Positions 24,957 through 35,923 of a stretch of 64,000 nucleotides of DNA are shown one piece after another. Position 1 is the stretch's first letter. The number at the start of each line of letters is the position of its first letter. Made by a program: the position numbers and the translations under genes. The stretch comes from Orobanche coerulescens (Eukaryota > Streptophyta > Magnoliopsida > Lamiales > Orobanchaceae). The stretch lies in assembly GCA_033398695.1 (NCBI GenBank), contig CM065809.1:175202501-175266500 (forward strand). Direction: 5' to 3'. The notes under the pieces were generated by a model that was not told where the DNA came from, did not search any database, and saw nothing but the letters and a program-made list of their open reading frames with translations.

Positions 24957-25573
24957 CAATACCTGTGATTTATGAGAGAAGTAACGGAGCGGAAGCACTT
25001 TGGTTTTGCGCAGTGTTGTCTATTAGTTAAGTGGAGAGAGACGTTTGCCTTTCGACTTTTAAATGGCTAAAGTGTAATTTCTTCTAGAAATTGGGATAAC
25101 GATTGGTGGAAAAGTTTTATCTTTCGCAATGATCTCTATTGTTTGTTCAAGTCCGATTGTTGTGAGATAGAAAGACTTTTACCTTGACTCCTAAATGGTT
25201 ATAAAGTGTAATTTTTTAAAACGGGATACGAATTTAATGGTAATATGTAACCAAAAAAGTACTGTCAGTAACCAAAAAATTTAATGTTAATATTTATTTG
25301 AAGCTTATTCCTTGGATTTAAAAAAAAAAAAGGAATTGGATTGCAGTTGTACCCCTTGTTCTCACATAGATCTGCTTCTGCTTCTCTGTAGATTCACATA
25401 GATCTGCTTCTGCTTCTCTGTAGATTCGGCTGACTGAAGCACATCAACAGAATACTCCCGAAACAGATTTGAAGCCAGAACAACTGGAGAAGCTGACCAA
25501 ACTGGAAGGGTGGCGGAACGAGTTGAAGCTTTTAGAAGATAGGAAAGCGGAACTGACGGCATCTCTTTCTTGA
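21962..25573 (+). CDS. PYM: Partner of Y14 and Mago (PYM/WIBG homologue), four coding exons
   Basis: PYM binds the Mago-Y14 heterodimer and removes exon junction complexes from spliced mRNA, linked to translating ribosomes in the cytoplasm. I place coding exons at 21962-22186, 22260-22379, 23841-24065 and 25424-25573 (225, 120, 225 and 150 nt, all phase 0), giving 239 residues. All introns have GT-AG ends. The N-terminal Mago-binding domain is clear at residues about 35-85: KTLKDGERILGPTRRPDG, RIRAGYVPQDEVAIYQSKG, then WKKEM and PPGYDP in exon 2. A basic stretch follows (KAAKRNERKKEKRQQ). The last exon is a charged helix (LKPEQLEKLTKLEGWRNELK) that in this family contacts the 40S ribosome. 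A second ATG at 21992 could be the true start. Exon 3 is the least conserved; its borders rest on frame and splice sites. Confidence 0.93.
24505..24582 (+). repeat. SINE 3'-end fragment in PYM intron 3
   Basis: CCGACCCCAAATCATTTTGG and GACTAAGGCTTAGATG followed by (TTG)n is the characteristic 3' end of a TS-type plant SINE. The tRNA-derived head is not recognisable upstream. Confidence 0.65.
24895..24956. repeat. (TA)n(GA)n microsatellite in PYM intron 3
   Basis: A TA run followed directly by a GA run, uninterrupted. Confidence 0.98.
25363..25426 (+). repeat. 32-bp tandem duplication spanning the PYM intron 3 acceptor
   Basis: Two perfect copies (25363-25394, 25395-25426), each ending CTCTGTAG-ATT, so the 3' splice site is duplicated. 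The second AG (25422-25423) joins exon 4 in frame. The first would add 32 nt and shift the frame. Confidence 0.95.
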
Positions 25574-26774
25574 TGCAAGGTGAACGATAGGGCGATCAGA
25601 TTGTGTAATTCTTGTTTCTTTATGGAACCGAACATTGCATGGATAGATAGTTTTTATTTGTGTAAGGAGGCGCTTGGCACTTTGTGTTACATCCTCTCTT
25701 TTCCCCACTCTCTATTTATGACTGTAGTGCGACTAGTTTGTGTCGAATGTGTGGCCTCGTCTGGTTGGGGATGTGAATAATGTCCATCCCCTCCTTCGCA
25801 TGTTTCAATTGGGTTATAAAAACTTCCCAGTCCATGTATAATGAGGAGTCTCTCGAACAGTCAGACTCGGGTGAGCCGGGGCATGCTGTGAAATGTGAAT
25901 TTATATGTCATCATTAGCAATATTGCATCATATGGAGTTGCCCCCCCCCCCCCCCACCCCCCACCCCACCCCCGCAGCTTCCGAAATTGTATACTCTCTA
26001 TTTGAAATATCTGAGCATGTAGCCTTTGCCGGATTAAGGATACCACCTCCCCTTTTTTATAATTTTGATATTTGAATATTCACATTTATTAATGTACAAC
26101 TTTAACCGTTAATATTTATAATTAGTTACTCTCTTCGTCCCATTTGAAGAAGGTAATTCCGTTAAAGTACTTGTGATTTTTTTTGTCATTTTAACGAATA
26201 TACCACTCGTTTTAAGTTATCCGTTCTTGCTCATTTTTTTTATTTTTTTCAATTAACCGATATTGTAATTTATGTAACATCTTTAATTTTAATGGATATT
26301 ATATAATTTTTTAATTATATATATTAAGATTTTATTTGAGGTATGCTTTTTCAAATGAGACAATCATATTTTGAAATTACCCTCTTCAAGTGTGATGGAA
26401 TAGTATTTAAATTAGTACTTTCAAAATATATATTGAGACAAATCTAACATTTTATACGCTAAAGTTAATTTTTTATATTAGCAAAATAAATTACAATAAA
26501 AGGTTATTATAAGAATAATACTCCCGCCATCCTAATTTAAGTGGGAGGATTTTATTTTTTATTATTATTATTTAAGAATTGCAACTTAGAACTTGATTTT
26601 TTTATTTTACTTTTGATATATTACTTACTTCTTAAAATAGGAGGAAACAATCTCCAAAATAAATTCACATTTAGACGTTATCTATTTATATATCGAAATT
26701 ATACATATTTCAAAAAATCATTCCACCTCACGAAAATATCCAATTACTGCTATTTTCGACATGTTTTGTTATAG
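25574..26774. other. PYM 3' region and AT-rich intergenic DNA
   Basis: 25574 to about 25860 probably holds the 3' UTR. A run of C's with two A's lies at 25941-25973. From about 26040 the DNA is AT-rich. CTCTTCGTCCCATTTGAAG (26131) and TCCCGCCATCCTAATTTAAG (26522) look like degraded MITE ends, but no matching partner or TSD was found. No gene is seen. Confidence 0.5.
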
Positions 26775-28290
26775 GTGTATTTTTGACCCATTTCGCGAGA
26801 TGTCATTTTTTATATTTTCCACACTGCGATGCTATTTTCGAGTCGTTTCACCTTAGGACGTCATTTTCGACTGTTTTTGCATCGTGACATTATCTTCGAC
26901 TTCTTTTACCGTGGGATGTCTTTCCACCCATTTTCTCCGGACGTCATTTTTGCCACATTCCGCATTGGGACGTTATTTTCGATCTGTTTCACCCTTGAAT
27001 GCTATTTTCGATATGTTTCGTCACGATGTTTTTTTCAGCTATTTTTACCTCGATATGTTATTTTCGACCTATTCCGCTCCGGAACTTCATTTTCGACCTG
27101 TTTCGCTCTGGGACGTCATTTTCAACCCATTTCGACAGAGAATGTCATTGTCGACTCGTTTCATCCGCTGACGTTATTTTCGACCGATTCCCCGCCAAAC
27201 ACATTTTCAACCTATTTCGTCATAGGATGTTATTTTCGATTCGTTTTGCCCTAGGGTGTCATTTTCGAACTGTTTCACCTTCTCACTTCATTTTCGACCA
27301 GTTTCGTTTAATGTCGACATTTTCGATACGTTTCGTCACGAGACGTTATTTTCTACTTGTTTCACATGGGACTTCATTTTCGATCGGTTTTGCTCAACGA
27401 CGACATTTTCGACTCGTTTTATCGTGGGATGTTACTTTCGATCGTTTTGTCTCAGGATGTTATTTTTGACTTGTTTTGCCTCATAACGTTAGTTTTAGCT
27501 GTCTTCGCCATGGGGCGTCATTTTCGACCCATTTCTCGGGGTGTCATTTTCGATCCATTCTGCTCTGGGATGATATTTTCGAGTAGTTTAGTAACAAGAC
27601 ATTATTTTAGCCCATTTTATCTCGGGACGTTATTCTTGACCCATTTCGCACCGGGATTATAGTTTCAACCTGTTTCGCCTCAGAACGATATTCTTGGCGC
27701 TTTCTTCAGGATATCATTTCGGCCTATTTCGTTTTGGGACGTCATTTTTCGACTGTTTTCGCACCAGACGTCATTTTCGACCAATTTCGCCCTGTAACAT
27801 TATTTTTTATTGTTTTCGTCCCAGGTCGTCATTTTTTAGATGTTTCGCACGGGGATGTTCTTTTCGACTCATTTCGTCCCTGGACAAAAATGTTCTTCCA
27901 TGACGACATTGGTCGAAAATGTCGTCCCAGTACGAAGCGGGTAAAAATAAAAATAACACCCAAGAACGAAAGTAATTGGAAAAAATATCTCGGGGTGAAA
28001 CGGGTCGAAAATTTCGTCCCAGGTCGAAATGGATCGAAAATGACGCCTTAAGACAAAATGAGTCGAAAAAGATGCCACTGGTTGGAAATGACGTTTGGGA
28101 ATAAAACGAGTAAAAAACAACGCCCCGTGACGAAACAGGTCGAAAAGTTATTCCGGGGGTAACGGGTCAATAATAATGTCACATGACGAAAATAACATCT
28201 TATGACGAAACTAGTCGAAAATATCATCCCAAAATTAAACGAGTCGAAATTGATGCTCCTGAAAAATGGGTCGAAAACTGATATGGTCTA
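26775..28290. repeat. About 29-bp tandem repeat array with an orientation switch
   Basis: From about 26775 to 27890 a degenerate unit of about 29 bp recurs, with core ATTTTCGACCYGTTTCGC and a GGGACGTC-like tail; core starts at 26834, 26863 and 26892 show the spacing. Between about 27890 and 27910 the orientation flips, and to about 28290 the same unit appears reversed (GGTCGAAAATGACG). The arms are unequal, roughly 38 against 13 units. No TIR or TSD was found at the outer edges. The long open frames on it follow from the lack of stop codons in the unit and are not protein genes. Confidence 0.85.
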
Positions 28291-28426
28291 AAAAAATTCA
28301 AACGTTGACCCGAACAGTAACCAGATTTAGTCGCTTCCATCTATAGTGATCCACTTGAAGAAACCTTCTTGGATCCTCCCTTGACAACCCAAGCATTCCC
28401 ACCGAACTGCCGGCCCTAAAACAAAC

Positions 28427-28820
28427 GAGTGGGACTTTGTTCACCCTTTTTAAGAAGGTGAACATAACCCTCCCTTTTAAATATATATTAATATAATGTA
28501 TTAGTGTATAAATATATTTTTATAATATACAATATATTTATACAAGATGAATAATGTTGAAAAAATATTTTTTTACCTTTTAGATTTTTTTTTTAAAATA
28601 TAATATGTGAAAATATTACATTTAAGTTGTAGTAATATTGAAAAAAATAAAAATAATAGAAATTTAAAAAGGTAAAATATTTTTTCAACATTAATTCATC
28701 TTGTATAAATATATTATATATTATAAAAATATATTTATACCCTAATATATTATATTAATATATAGTTAAAAGGGAGGGTTATGTTCACACTCTTAAAAGA
28801 GGGTGAACAAAGTCCCACTC
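28427..28820. mobile_element. Palindromic Mutator-like MITE
   Basis: 394 bp, almost entirely an inverted repeat: the ends are GAGTGGGACTTTGTTCACCC and its complement, and the arms of nearly 190 bp meet at an AT-rich centre near 28610. A perfect 9-bp TSD AAAACAAAC (28418-28426, 28821-28829) indicates the Mutator superfamily. Confidence 0.93.
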
Positions 28821-28950
28821 AAAACAAACCTATAAAGGGTGAACAACCAATTGAGTTTACTTCCCTTGACTTTCCAATTTGAATTTTGAATATTAATACT
28901 CATTTCTTCTAAGAGTTAAATTTTAAATACTCAATTGACTTTTTATATAC

Positions 28951-30986
28951 GGCTAAAATGTTCCTGGGGTTAGGGGTGGGCATGGGACGGGATGGGTCGG
29001 GATTGGGCGAATCCCGTCCCGTCCCGAAAATAAATTACCGGGACGGGACGGGACGGGATTGCGTATTTTGAAACTCATCCCGCACGTCCCGATCCCGTTC
29101 GGGTTCGGGTCGGGACCGGGACGGGATGGGATATCCCGCACATTTATTGACCTTGACAGAAACTGTGAAAAAACGAATGAGACAGCTATAAATTTTGGAA
29201 TTATCAAATGAATGAAGTAGAAATTTAAAAAAAAATCCAAACTAGTCATTCAAAAAAAAAAGTTACCCACAATATCCATTAGAAACTTAAAAAACACACC
29301 GTACAAAATAGATAGTAACGTAAACACGCACAAAGGACAATAGATCAATAATCCAACTGCATATATAGTGCATATTACATCAACATCAACACGTGAAGAT
29401 AAAATTCAAATTGAAAGTGCAGAAAACATCAACTTAAAACTGAAAACTACTACAGAAACTTTGATGTTTCATACATCATACATCAATTTAGGGTTTACAT
29501 GATTAAATGATATATAAAAAAATTGATTATATTAAATATTACGGGATGGAACGGGATTGATCGGGATGGTCCCGATCCCATCCCGTCCCATTTGAATAGT
29601 AATAGAGCGGGACGGGACGGGATGGGATTGCCATTTTAAGAAACTATCCCGTCCCGTCCCGCTAGTTTTCGGGACGGGATCGGAACGGGATCGGGATTTC
29701 GGGTTCAAGTGCCCAGCCCTACCTGGGGTCCCTTAACTTAATTTCAGATAACGATTTAGTCTTTTATCTTTTTTTTGTCCCAACTAAGTTCTTTATCTTT
29801 CCAATTTTAAGCAAAGTTAGCCTTTTTCCGTTGGTCTCCGTTAATTGTTGTCCAGATGGCTGTTAAGTTGCTGACTATCATCTTCTTCATTTAATTACGT
29901 CAATTCTAGAAAGAGAAACACATCTCAACTCTACAGAGTGAGAGAGAGCGGCGACTATATCTTTATGAATGTAGATGATCCTAAAAACAAGATAGAAATC
30001 AGAAACTCCGTATACAGTTCGCTTGTAAGCCTTAAAGAATATAATAATTTCAAAGCTTCATTCATCAAGCAACAACAGTTTTCTCAACAAAAAACAAAAA
30101 ATTGTTCAAAATGTCCGATTTGGAATGCTGATATACGTATATGGTATAACAGTGAGGTCTAATTAATGGTGATGTTGTTTTAAAAGTGATTTAATTTTTA
30201 TGATTCACAATCAGCTTATACACGCAAAACATCTAAAAGGTCTAAAGTAACAAAAATTACATAGGTAGCTAAAAACACTGAAAATACAAAAACCTCAAAA
30301 AACATTTATTAATAGAATAGATCAACTGAAAACTCACCGCCATAGCTGCATTTTGTAATCCTTGAGCAGTAAACTTGATCGAGCCCGGCCCAGCCAAACA
30401 ATGCCTCATCTCTGTCTTCTCGCTCACTGTCGACGCAATTGGACCATGACAGCATTATAGGATGGGGAAGCAACTGGCGTGCGCTGCACGTGCTTCACCA
30501 TCATCAGTTGCGGTGGACTGGACTCCTGGACGCCCGGCGTGTTTGCTGTTCTGGCAATTTTGTGAGGGCGAGGATTCTGTACAACTTCTCCTTTAGAGGA
30601 TTTACTCGGGAGGGTCCGGAGCTATAAAAATTATGGAGATCGGACAACTATATATATAGCTTCCCCTATTTTATAAAGGAACTTCCATCCGCCGGGGGGG
30701 TCCGTGGACCCCCTTGGACCCCCCCTCCCTCCGCCCCTGCCTTCGCCGCTCTCTCTCACTCTGTAGAGTTGAGATGTGTTTCTCTCTCTAGAATTGACGT
30801 AATTAAATGAAGAAGATGATAGTAAGCAACTTAACAGCCACCTGGACAACAGTTAACGGAGACCAACGGAAAATGCTAACTTTGCTTAAAATTGAAAAGA
30901 TAAAGGACTTAGTTGGGATAAAAAAAAGATAAAGGACTAAATCGTTATTTGAAATTAAGTTAATGGACCACAGGAGCATTTTAGTC
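28951..30986. mobile_element. Non-autonomous Mutator-like element with nested hAT MITE
   Basis: The left arm (28951-28970 plus 29730 to about 29955) and right arm (about 30745-30986) are inverted repeats of roughly 240 bp, both starting inside GACTAAAATG-like ends. The 9-bp TSD is TTTATATAC (28942-28950) against TTTATATAT (30987-30995). No transposase is seen. The inner part (about 30140-30590) is not related to the arms. On its minus strand an open stretch ends at a GTGAGT donor-like site (about 30336-30345), which could be a captured exon, but I do not recognise it. A 150-bp piece at 30591-30740 is absent from the duplicate copy. Confidence 0.8.
28971..29721. mobile_element. hAT MITE with G/C-run subterminal repeats
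   Basis: 751 bp, ends TAGGGGTGGGCA and TGCCCAGCCCTA, with a perfect 8-bp TSD CCTGGGGT (28963-28970, 29722-29729). Both ends are filled with GGGACGGGA/TCCCGTCCC words, and the centre is AT-rich. It is inserted in the left arm of the Mutator-like element. Confidence 0.95.
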
Positions 30987-32267
30987 TTTATATATCATAT
31001 ATCTATTTTATGTCACGTCAATCTCTCCCATTCTTATATTTTAAAACTACTTCTCTCATTTTTTTTATTATCTTTAAATAATACATTAAATATTATATTT
31101 CGAGTAAACTTTTGCAATTCGAGTAACTGATTGAGTAACATAACTCGAGTAACTCTAATCGAGTAAGTCATTCGAGTAACCTCATCCGAGTACCCGCTTC
31201 CGAATGACCTTTAACACGATATATACACTCAAGAATGATTCGCTCGAACAACAATTTCGAGTGATACCAAGCAAGAGAAACGAGTGATATTCGAGTGACT
31301 TCAAATCTTTCGAGTAACTATCTTCCTCGATGGCGATTTGATTTCGCCGAATGTGCGACGTTCCTCAAATGGTGCAGCCGACTACTCCGCTAACAAAACC
31401 ACCGCTACATATGACGAATCCGTCGTATATCAGGTTACTAGAATTGTGTCTCGAAATTTTGGTTCGAACCTGCTCGAATTTTTATTCAAATGTGACTCGA
31501 ATGGTGACTCGACGGTGACTCTTATGGGTACACTGATGGTTACTTGAATGTGACTCGAATATTACTTGAATCGTGTCTTGAACTTTCAGTTTGAACTTTA
31601 CTTGAATGGTGACTCGAGTATCTACTCGAGTTGTTACTCGATTTAAATATGACTTGAGCGATTACTCAAATTATTACTCGAATATAGATATTACACGAAT
31701 TTGTGGATTATAATATGGTTACTCGAGTTGGACTTATGCAAAAGTGCATTATGTGACTCGAAAATACTCGAGTAAAGGTTAAACTCTAAACATTTGTATA
31801 TTAGAAGAGTTGTTGCCAATTTGGAGACGGATTTTTTTTTTATATTGAAAAGAACAACGCAATTTTTCTCTCTCTTTAATTGGAACGCCATGCGTTGAAC
31901 ATGCTTAGCACTTTGGAAGACTGTGACCCTGCTGATGCTTAAAGGAAGTTAGGTACTCGTATAGGAGTCTGGTATTGGATCAATTCAACTGGAAGTACTC
32001 TTTGTTGATTCAGCTGTCTGTGAGTCTGTCGATGCCACAAAAAACATTAGAGGCGGCGAGGTTGATCCAAAAGACATGAAAGGGGTGGTTTGTTATAATG
32101 GGTCCTCATTTGAATTCCAAAATCGTTTGTATAGGACTAAAAATTCAAATGCCCATTAACATGGAATAAGTCATGAATGAAAATGAGCCATGATTGAGAA
32201 TCAGAATAGATAATATGAAATTGAACTATTTTAGTTCACATATTTACTAACTACGTTTGAATGAATG
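30140..32267. repeat. Direct duplication, copy 1
   Basis: This is the right half of the Mutator-like element plus its right flank. It is matched, highly similar, by 32587-34860 at an initial offset of 2,447 bp. Differences include a 36-bp stretch missing here (after about 30451, present at about 32892-32927), the 150-bp block 30591-30740 found only here, and a Stowaway MITE found only in copy 2. Confidence 0.92.
31090..31775. repeat. CGAGTAAC motif cluster with inverted halves, copy 1
   Basis: 31090-31330 is crowded with (T/C)CGAGTAAC words; 31440-31775 is crowded with the reverse sense (TTACTCGA, GTGACTCGA). A motif-poor core of about 110 bp lies between. Spacing is irregular, unlike a satellite. 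The second copy is 33690-34375. Confidence 0.8.
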
Positions 32268-32586
32268 GCTATAATAAAAGTTGATAATAATAAACATAAT
32301 TTAATTTCTTATTTATAAATTAAATATAAGACTCATATTGTTCTATATGAAAAAATAAATGCCGGTGCTTAATTAATTTACGGTTTCTTATCATGTGCCC
32401 TTAGATCACATGATAAGAGTTTATAAATAAAATTAAATCAAATAATAGTATATGTATATGTGTGTGTATACTGACTCATGTATATTTTATAATAATTTTA
32501 TAATATTATTGAAATTCGATCATATATTATTAATATAATAAAATATTTAATATTTTACGCCGTGCATCGCACGGGAGGACATCTAG
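32268..32586 (+). mobile_element. Helitron 3' terminus (319-bp segment between the duplicate copies)
   Basis: The segment ends with CCGTGCATCGCACGG (hairpin), GAGGACAT and CTAG followed by T (32583-32587), the standard plant Helitron 3' end. The left part starts near CTATAATAAAAG, which resembles Helitron 5' ends, but no clear TC start is seen. The segment is absent after copy 2. Confidence 0.7.
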
Positions 32587-33329
32587 TACGGTATAACAGT
32601 GAGGTCTAATTAATGGTGATGTTGTTTTAAAAGTGATTTAATTTTTATGATTCACAATCAGCTTATACACGTAAAACATCTAAAAGGTCTAAAGTAACAA
32701 AAATTACATAGGTAGCTAAAAACACTGAAAATACAAAAACCTCAAAAAACATTTATTAAGAGAACAGATCAACTGAAAACTCACCGCCATAGCTGCATTT
32801 TGTAATCCTTGAGCAATAAAGCTTAAATCGACTACCCAAACAATGCCTCATCTCTGTCTTCTCGCTCACTGTCGACGCAATTGGACCATGACAGTTCGTT
32901 ACCACGGAGCTACTCGTATATGATGAATCAGCATTATAGGCTGGGGAAGCAACTGGCGTGCGCTGCACGTGCTTCACCATCATCAGTTGCGGTGGACTGG
33001 ACTCCTGGACGCCCGGCGTGTTTGCTGTTCTGGCAATTTTGTGAGGGCGAGGATTCTGTACAACTTCTCATTCGCCGCTCTCTCTCACTCTGTAGAGTTG
33101 AGATGTGTTTCTCTCTCTAGAATTGACGTAATTAAATGAAGAAGATGATAGTCAGCAACTTAACAGCCACCTCGACAACAGTTAACGGAGACCAACAGAA
33201 AAGGCTAACTTTGCTTAAAATTGAAAAGATAAAGGACTTAGTTGGGACAAAACAAAGATAAAGGACTAAATCGTTATCTGAAATTAAGTTAAGGGACCCC
33301 AGAGCATTTTAGCCTTTATATATCATATA

Positions 33330-33586
33330 CTACCTCCGTTCTCTTATAACTGCAATATCTGGACTTTTACGTTTGCCAATGCACAACTTTGATTATTAAT
33401 ATCTTCAATTCTTTACTTTTAAAAATTATAAAAAGTTGATATTTTGAAAGTATATTTCGAGATGAATCTAACAAGATCCCACATGACTATAATTTTTCAT
33501 ATGTATAAATCACAAAAGATGGTCAAAAGAGAGTATGTGAACAGTGTAATAGTCAACACGTTGCAATAATAAAAGAACGGAAGAAG
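33330..33586. mobile_element. Stowaway MITE
   Basis: 257 bp, ends CTACCTCCGTTCTCTTAT and the complement of CTTCTTCCGTTCTTTTAT, TSD TA. Copy 1 of the duplication (about 30998-31005) preserves the empty site, so this insertion is later than the duplication. Confidence 0.93.
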
Positions 33587-33689
33587 TATCTATTTTATGT
33601 CACGCCAATCTCTCCCATTCTTCTTTTTATATTTTAAAACTACTTCTTTCATTTTTTTTTATTATATTTAAATAATACATTAAATATTA

Positions 33690-34375
33690 TATTTCGAGTA
33701 AACTTTTGCAATTCGAGTAACTGATTGAGTAACATAACTCGAGTAACTCTAATCGAGTAAGTCATTCGAGTAACCTCATCCGAGTACCCGCTTCCGAATG
33801 ACCTTTAACATGATATATACACTCGAGAATGATTCACTCGAACAACAATTTCGAGTGATACCAAGCAAGAGAAACGAGTGATATTCGAGTAACTTCAAAT
33901 CTTTCGAGTAACTATCTTCCTCGATGGCGATTTGATTTCGCCGAATGTGCGACGTTCCCCAAATGGTGCAGCCGACTACTCCGCTAACAAAACCACCGCT
34001 ACATATGACGAATCCGTCGTATATCAGGTTACTAGAATTGTGTCTCGAAATTTTGGTTCGAACCTGCTCGAATTTTTATTCAAATATGACTCGAATGGTG
34101 ACTCGACGGTGACTCTTTTGGGTACACTGATGGTTACTTGAATGTGACTCGAATATTACTTGAATCGTGTCTTGAACTTTTAGTTCGAACTTTACTTGAA
34201 TGGTGACTCGAGTATCTACTCGAGTTGTTACTCGATTTAAATGTGACTTGAGCGATTACTCAAATTATTACTCAAATATAGATATTACACGAGTTTGTGG
34301 ATTATAATATGGTTACTCGATTTGGACTTACGCAAAAGTGCATTATGTGACTCGAAAATACTCGAGTAAAGGTTA
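33690..34375. repeat. CGAGTAAC motif cluster with inverted halves, copy 2
   Basis: Duplicate of 31090-31775 with scattered substitutions. The motif pattern and the core (33912-34030) are kept. Confidence 0.8.
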
Positions 34376-35923
34376 AACTCTAAACATTTGTATATTAGAA
34401 GAGTTGTTGTCAATTTAGAGACGGATTTTTTTTTATATTGAAAAAAACAACGCAATTACTCTCTCTTTTTAATTGGAACGCCATGCGTTGAACATGCTTA
34501 GCACTTTGGAAGACTGTGACCCTGCTGATGCTTAAAGGAAGTCAAGTACTCGTATAGGAGTCTGGTATTGGATCAATTCAACTGGAAGTACTCTTTATTG
34601 ATTCAGATGTCTGTGAGTCTCTCGATGCCACAAAAAACATTAGAGGCGACGAGGTTGATCCAAAAGACATGAAGGGGGTGATTTGTTATAATGGGTCCTC
34701 ATTTGAATTCCAAAATCGTTTGTATAGGACTAAAAATTCAAAAACCCATTAACATGGAATAAGTCATGAAATGGAAATGAGCCATGAATGAGAATCAAAA
34801 TAGATAATATGAAATTGAACTATTTCCGTTCACATATTTGCTAACTACATTTGAATGAATCGTGATTCAAAATAAAATATATCTAAATTATTATAATATC
34901 CCTTGTTGGTCCGCTAAGTATACAGGATACAGCTTGGGAAATGTTTAAGCAACAGGCTATGTGATTTTCTAATCTGAGTGCGTAGCGGAAGTCTTAAAAC
35001 AGTAAGTTGTTGTCGATACAGCAACTCGGTCTATTCTCGTGTTAGCTTGGTGCGTACAGGGTTTTGCAGTGTATACTTATATAAATCACAGTTTATGAAA
35101 ACAGTAACGACAAAAGGTAAATAACACAGTATTTAAGTGGTTCGAGGTAAACCCCTCTACGTCCACTGGTCCTCCACACAGGAGTAAAACGTTTATTATA
35201 AATACTGCGTACACAACTATGTATTTATAATCAAAACTATCCTTGTATCGTTCACACAGATAGATACAAAGACTGTCGCTTTCAACCGTTCACACAGATT
35301 GGTTAAAGCTTCCTTCTTGACTTGCTTCTTCACACACAGTTCCAAAGCTTCATCCTTATTCGTCCCACACAGGTCAGAATAACTTGTTGAGTTCACACAG
35401 AGCTCAGTTTTTACACAAAGGTAAAAGGTAAGTAACCACGTAAGAACAACAGCTTGAATATGGAGTTCTTGAGCTGATGATGGCTGTTCTTGATGACTGA
35501 GTATATTTCTTCTTTCTCAGATATGGATTGATGCTAGAAAGAAATATACTTGCTCTTGTAAGCTTGATCTGATGATAACGAATATTCAGTCTTTCGATGG
35601 TTTGAATATCGCTTGTAAGCTTTTGAATGATCTTCTTCGTATATCTTGTTGTTTCACAGGGATATTCGTTGTTTGTTTTATTGTTGATCTTCAAACTCTG
35701 GAGATATATATAGCCTCCTTGGATATATCCGTTGAGATAGATCCGTTGAACAAGATTGCTGCTGTCACAGCTTGAGAGTTGACTTGAATAGACCAGGATC
35801 CGGATATTGCGGGATTTGAAGATCTTTGTCGGCTTCAGTATTTAAATACTTTATCCTTTCAGTATTTAAATACTTCTTTTATCAAACGGGACTTGACTTT
35901 AGCGAATACTAAAGATTCCCTTC

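Larger units (their letters stand above)
32587..34860. repeat. Direct duplication, copy 2
   Basis: It starts with the T right after the Helitron CTAG end and repeats copy 1 from 30140. It contains only the right half of the Mutator-like element (to 33314). Its similarity ends near TTTGAATGAAT (34860), shortly before element B. Confidence 0.92.

Noticed and set aside
25941..25973. C-rich tract as an i-motif or G-quadruplex regulatory element of PYM
   Set aside because: It is a homopolymer beyond the likely 3' UTR, and its length is unreliable. Nothing else supports a role.
26829..27662. Several open frames of 95-156 codons with recurring FxxCFxxGRHFRPVS-like residues
   Set aside because: They come from a 29-bp repeat that lacks stop codons. 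Three frames are open at once and the unit length is not a multiple of three, so no protein is implied.
29938..30162. 74-codon open frame in the Mutator-like element
   Set aside because: It crosses the inner end of the terminal inverted repeat, has no domain, and is missing upstream of copy 2.
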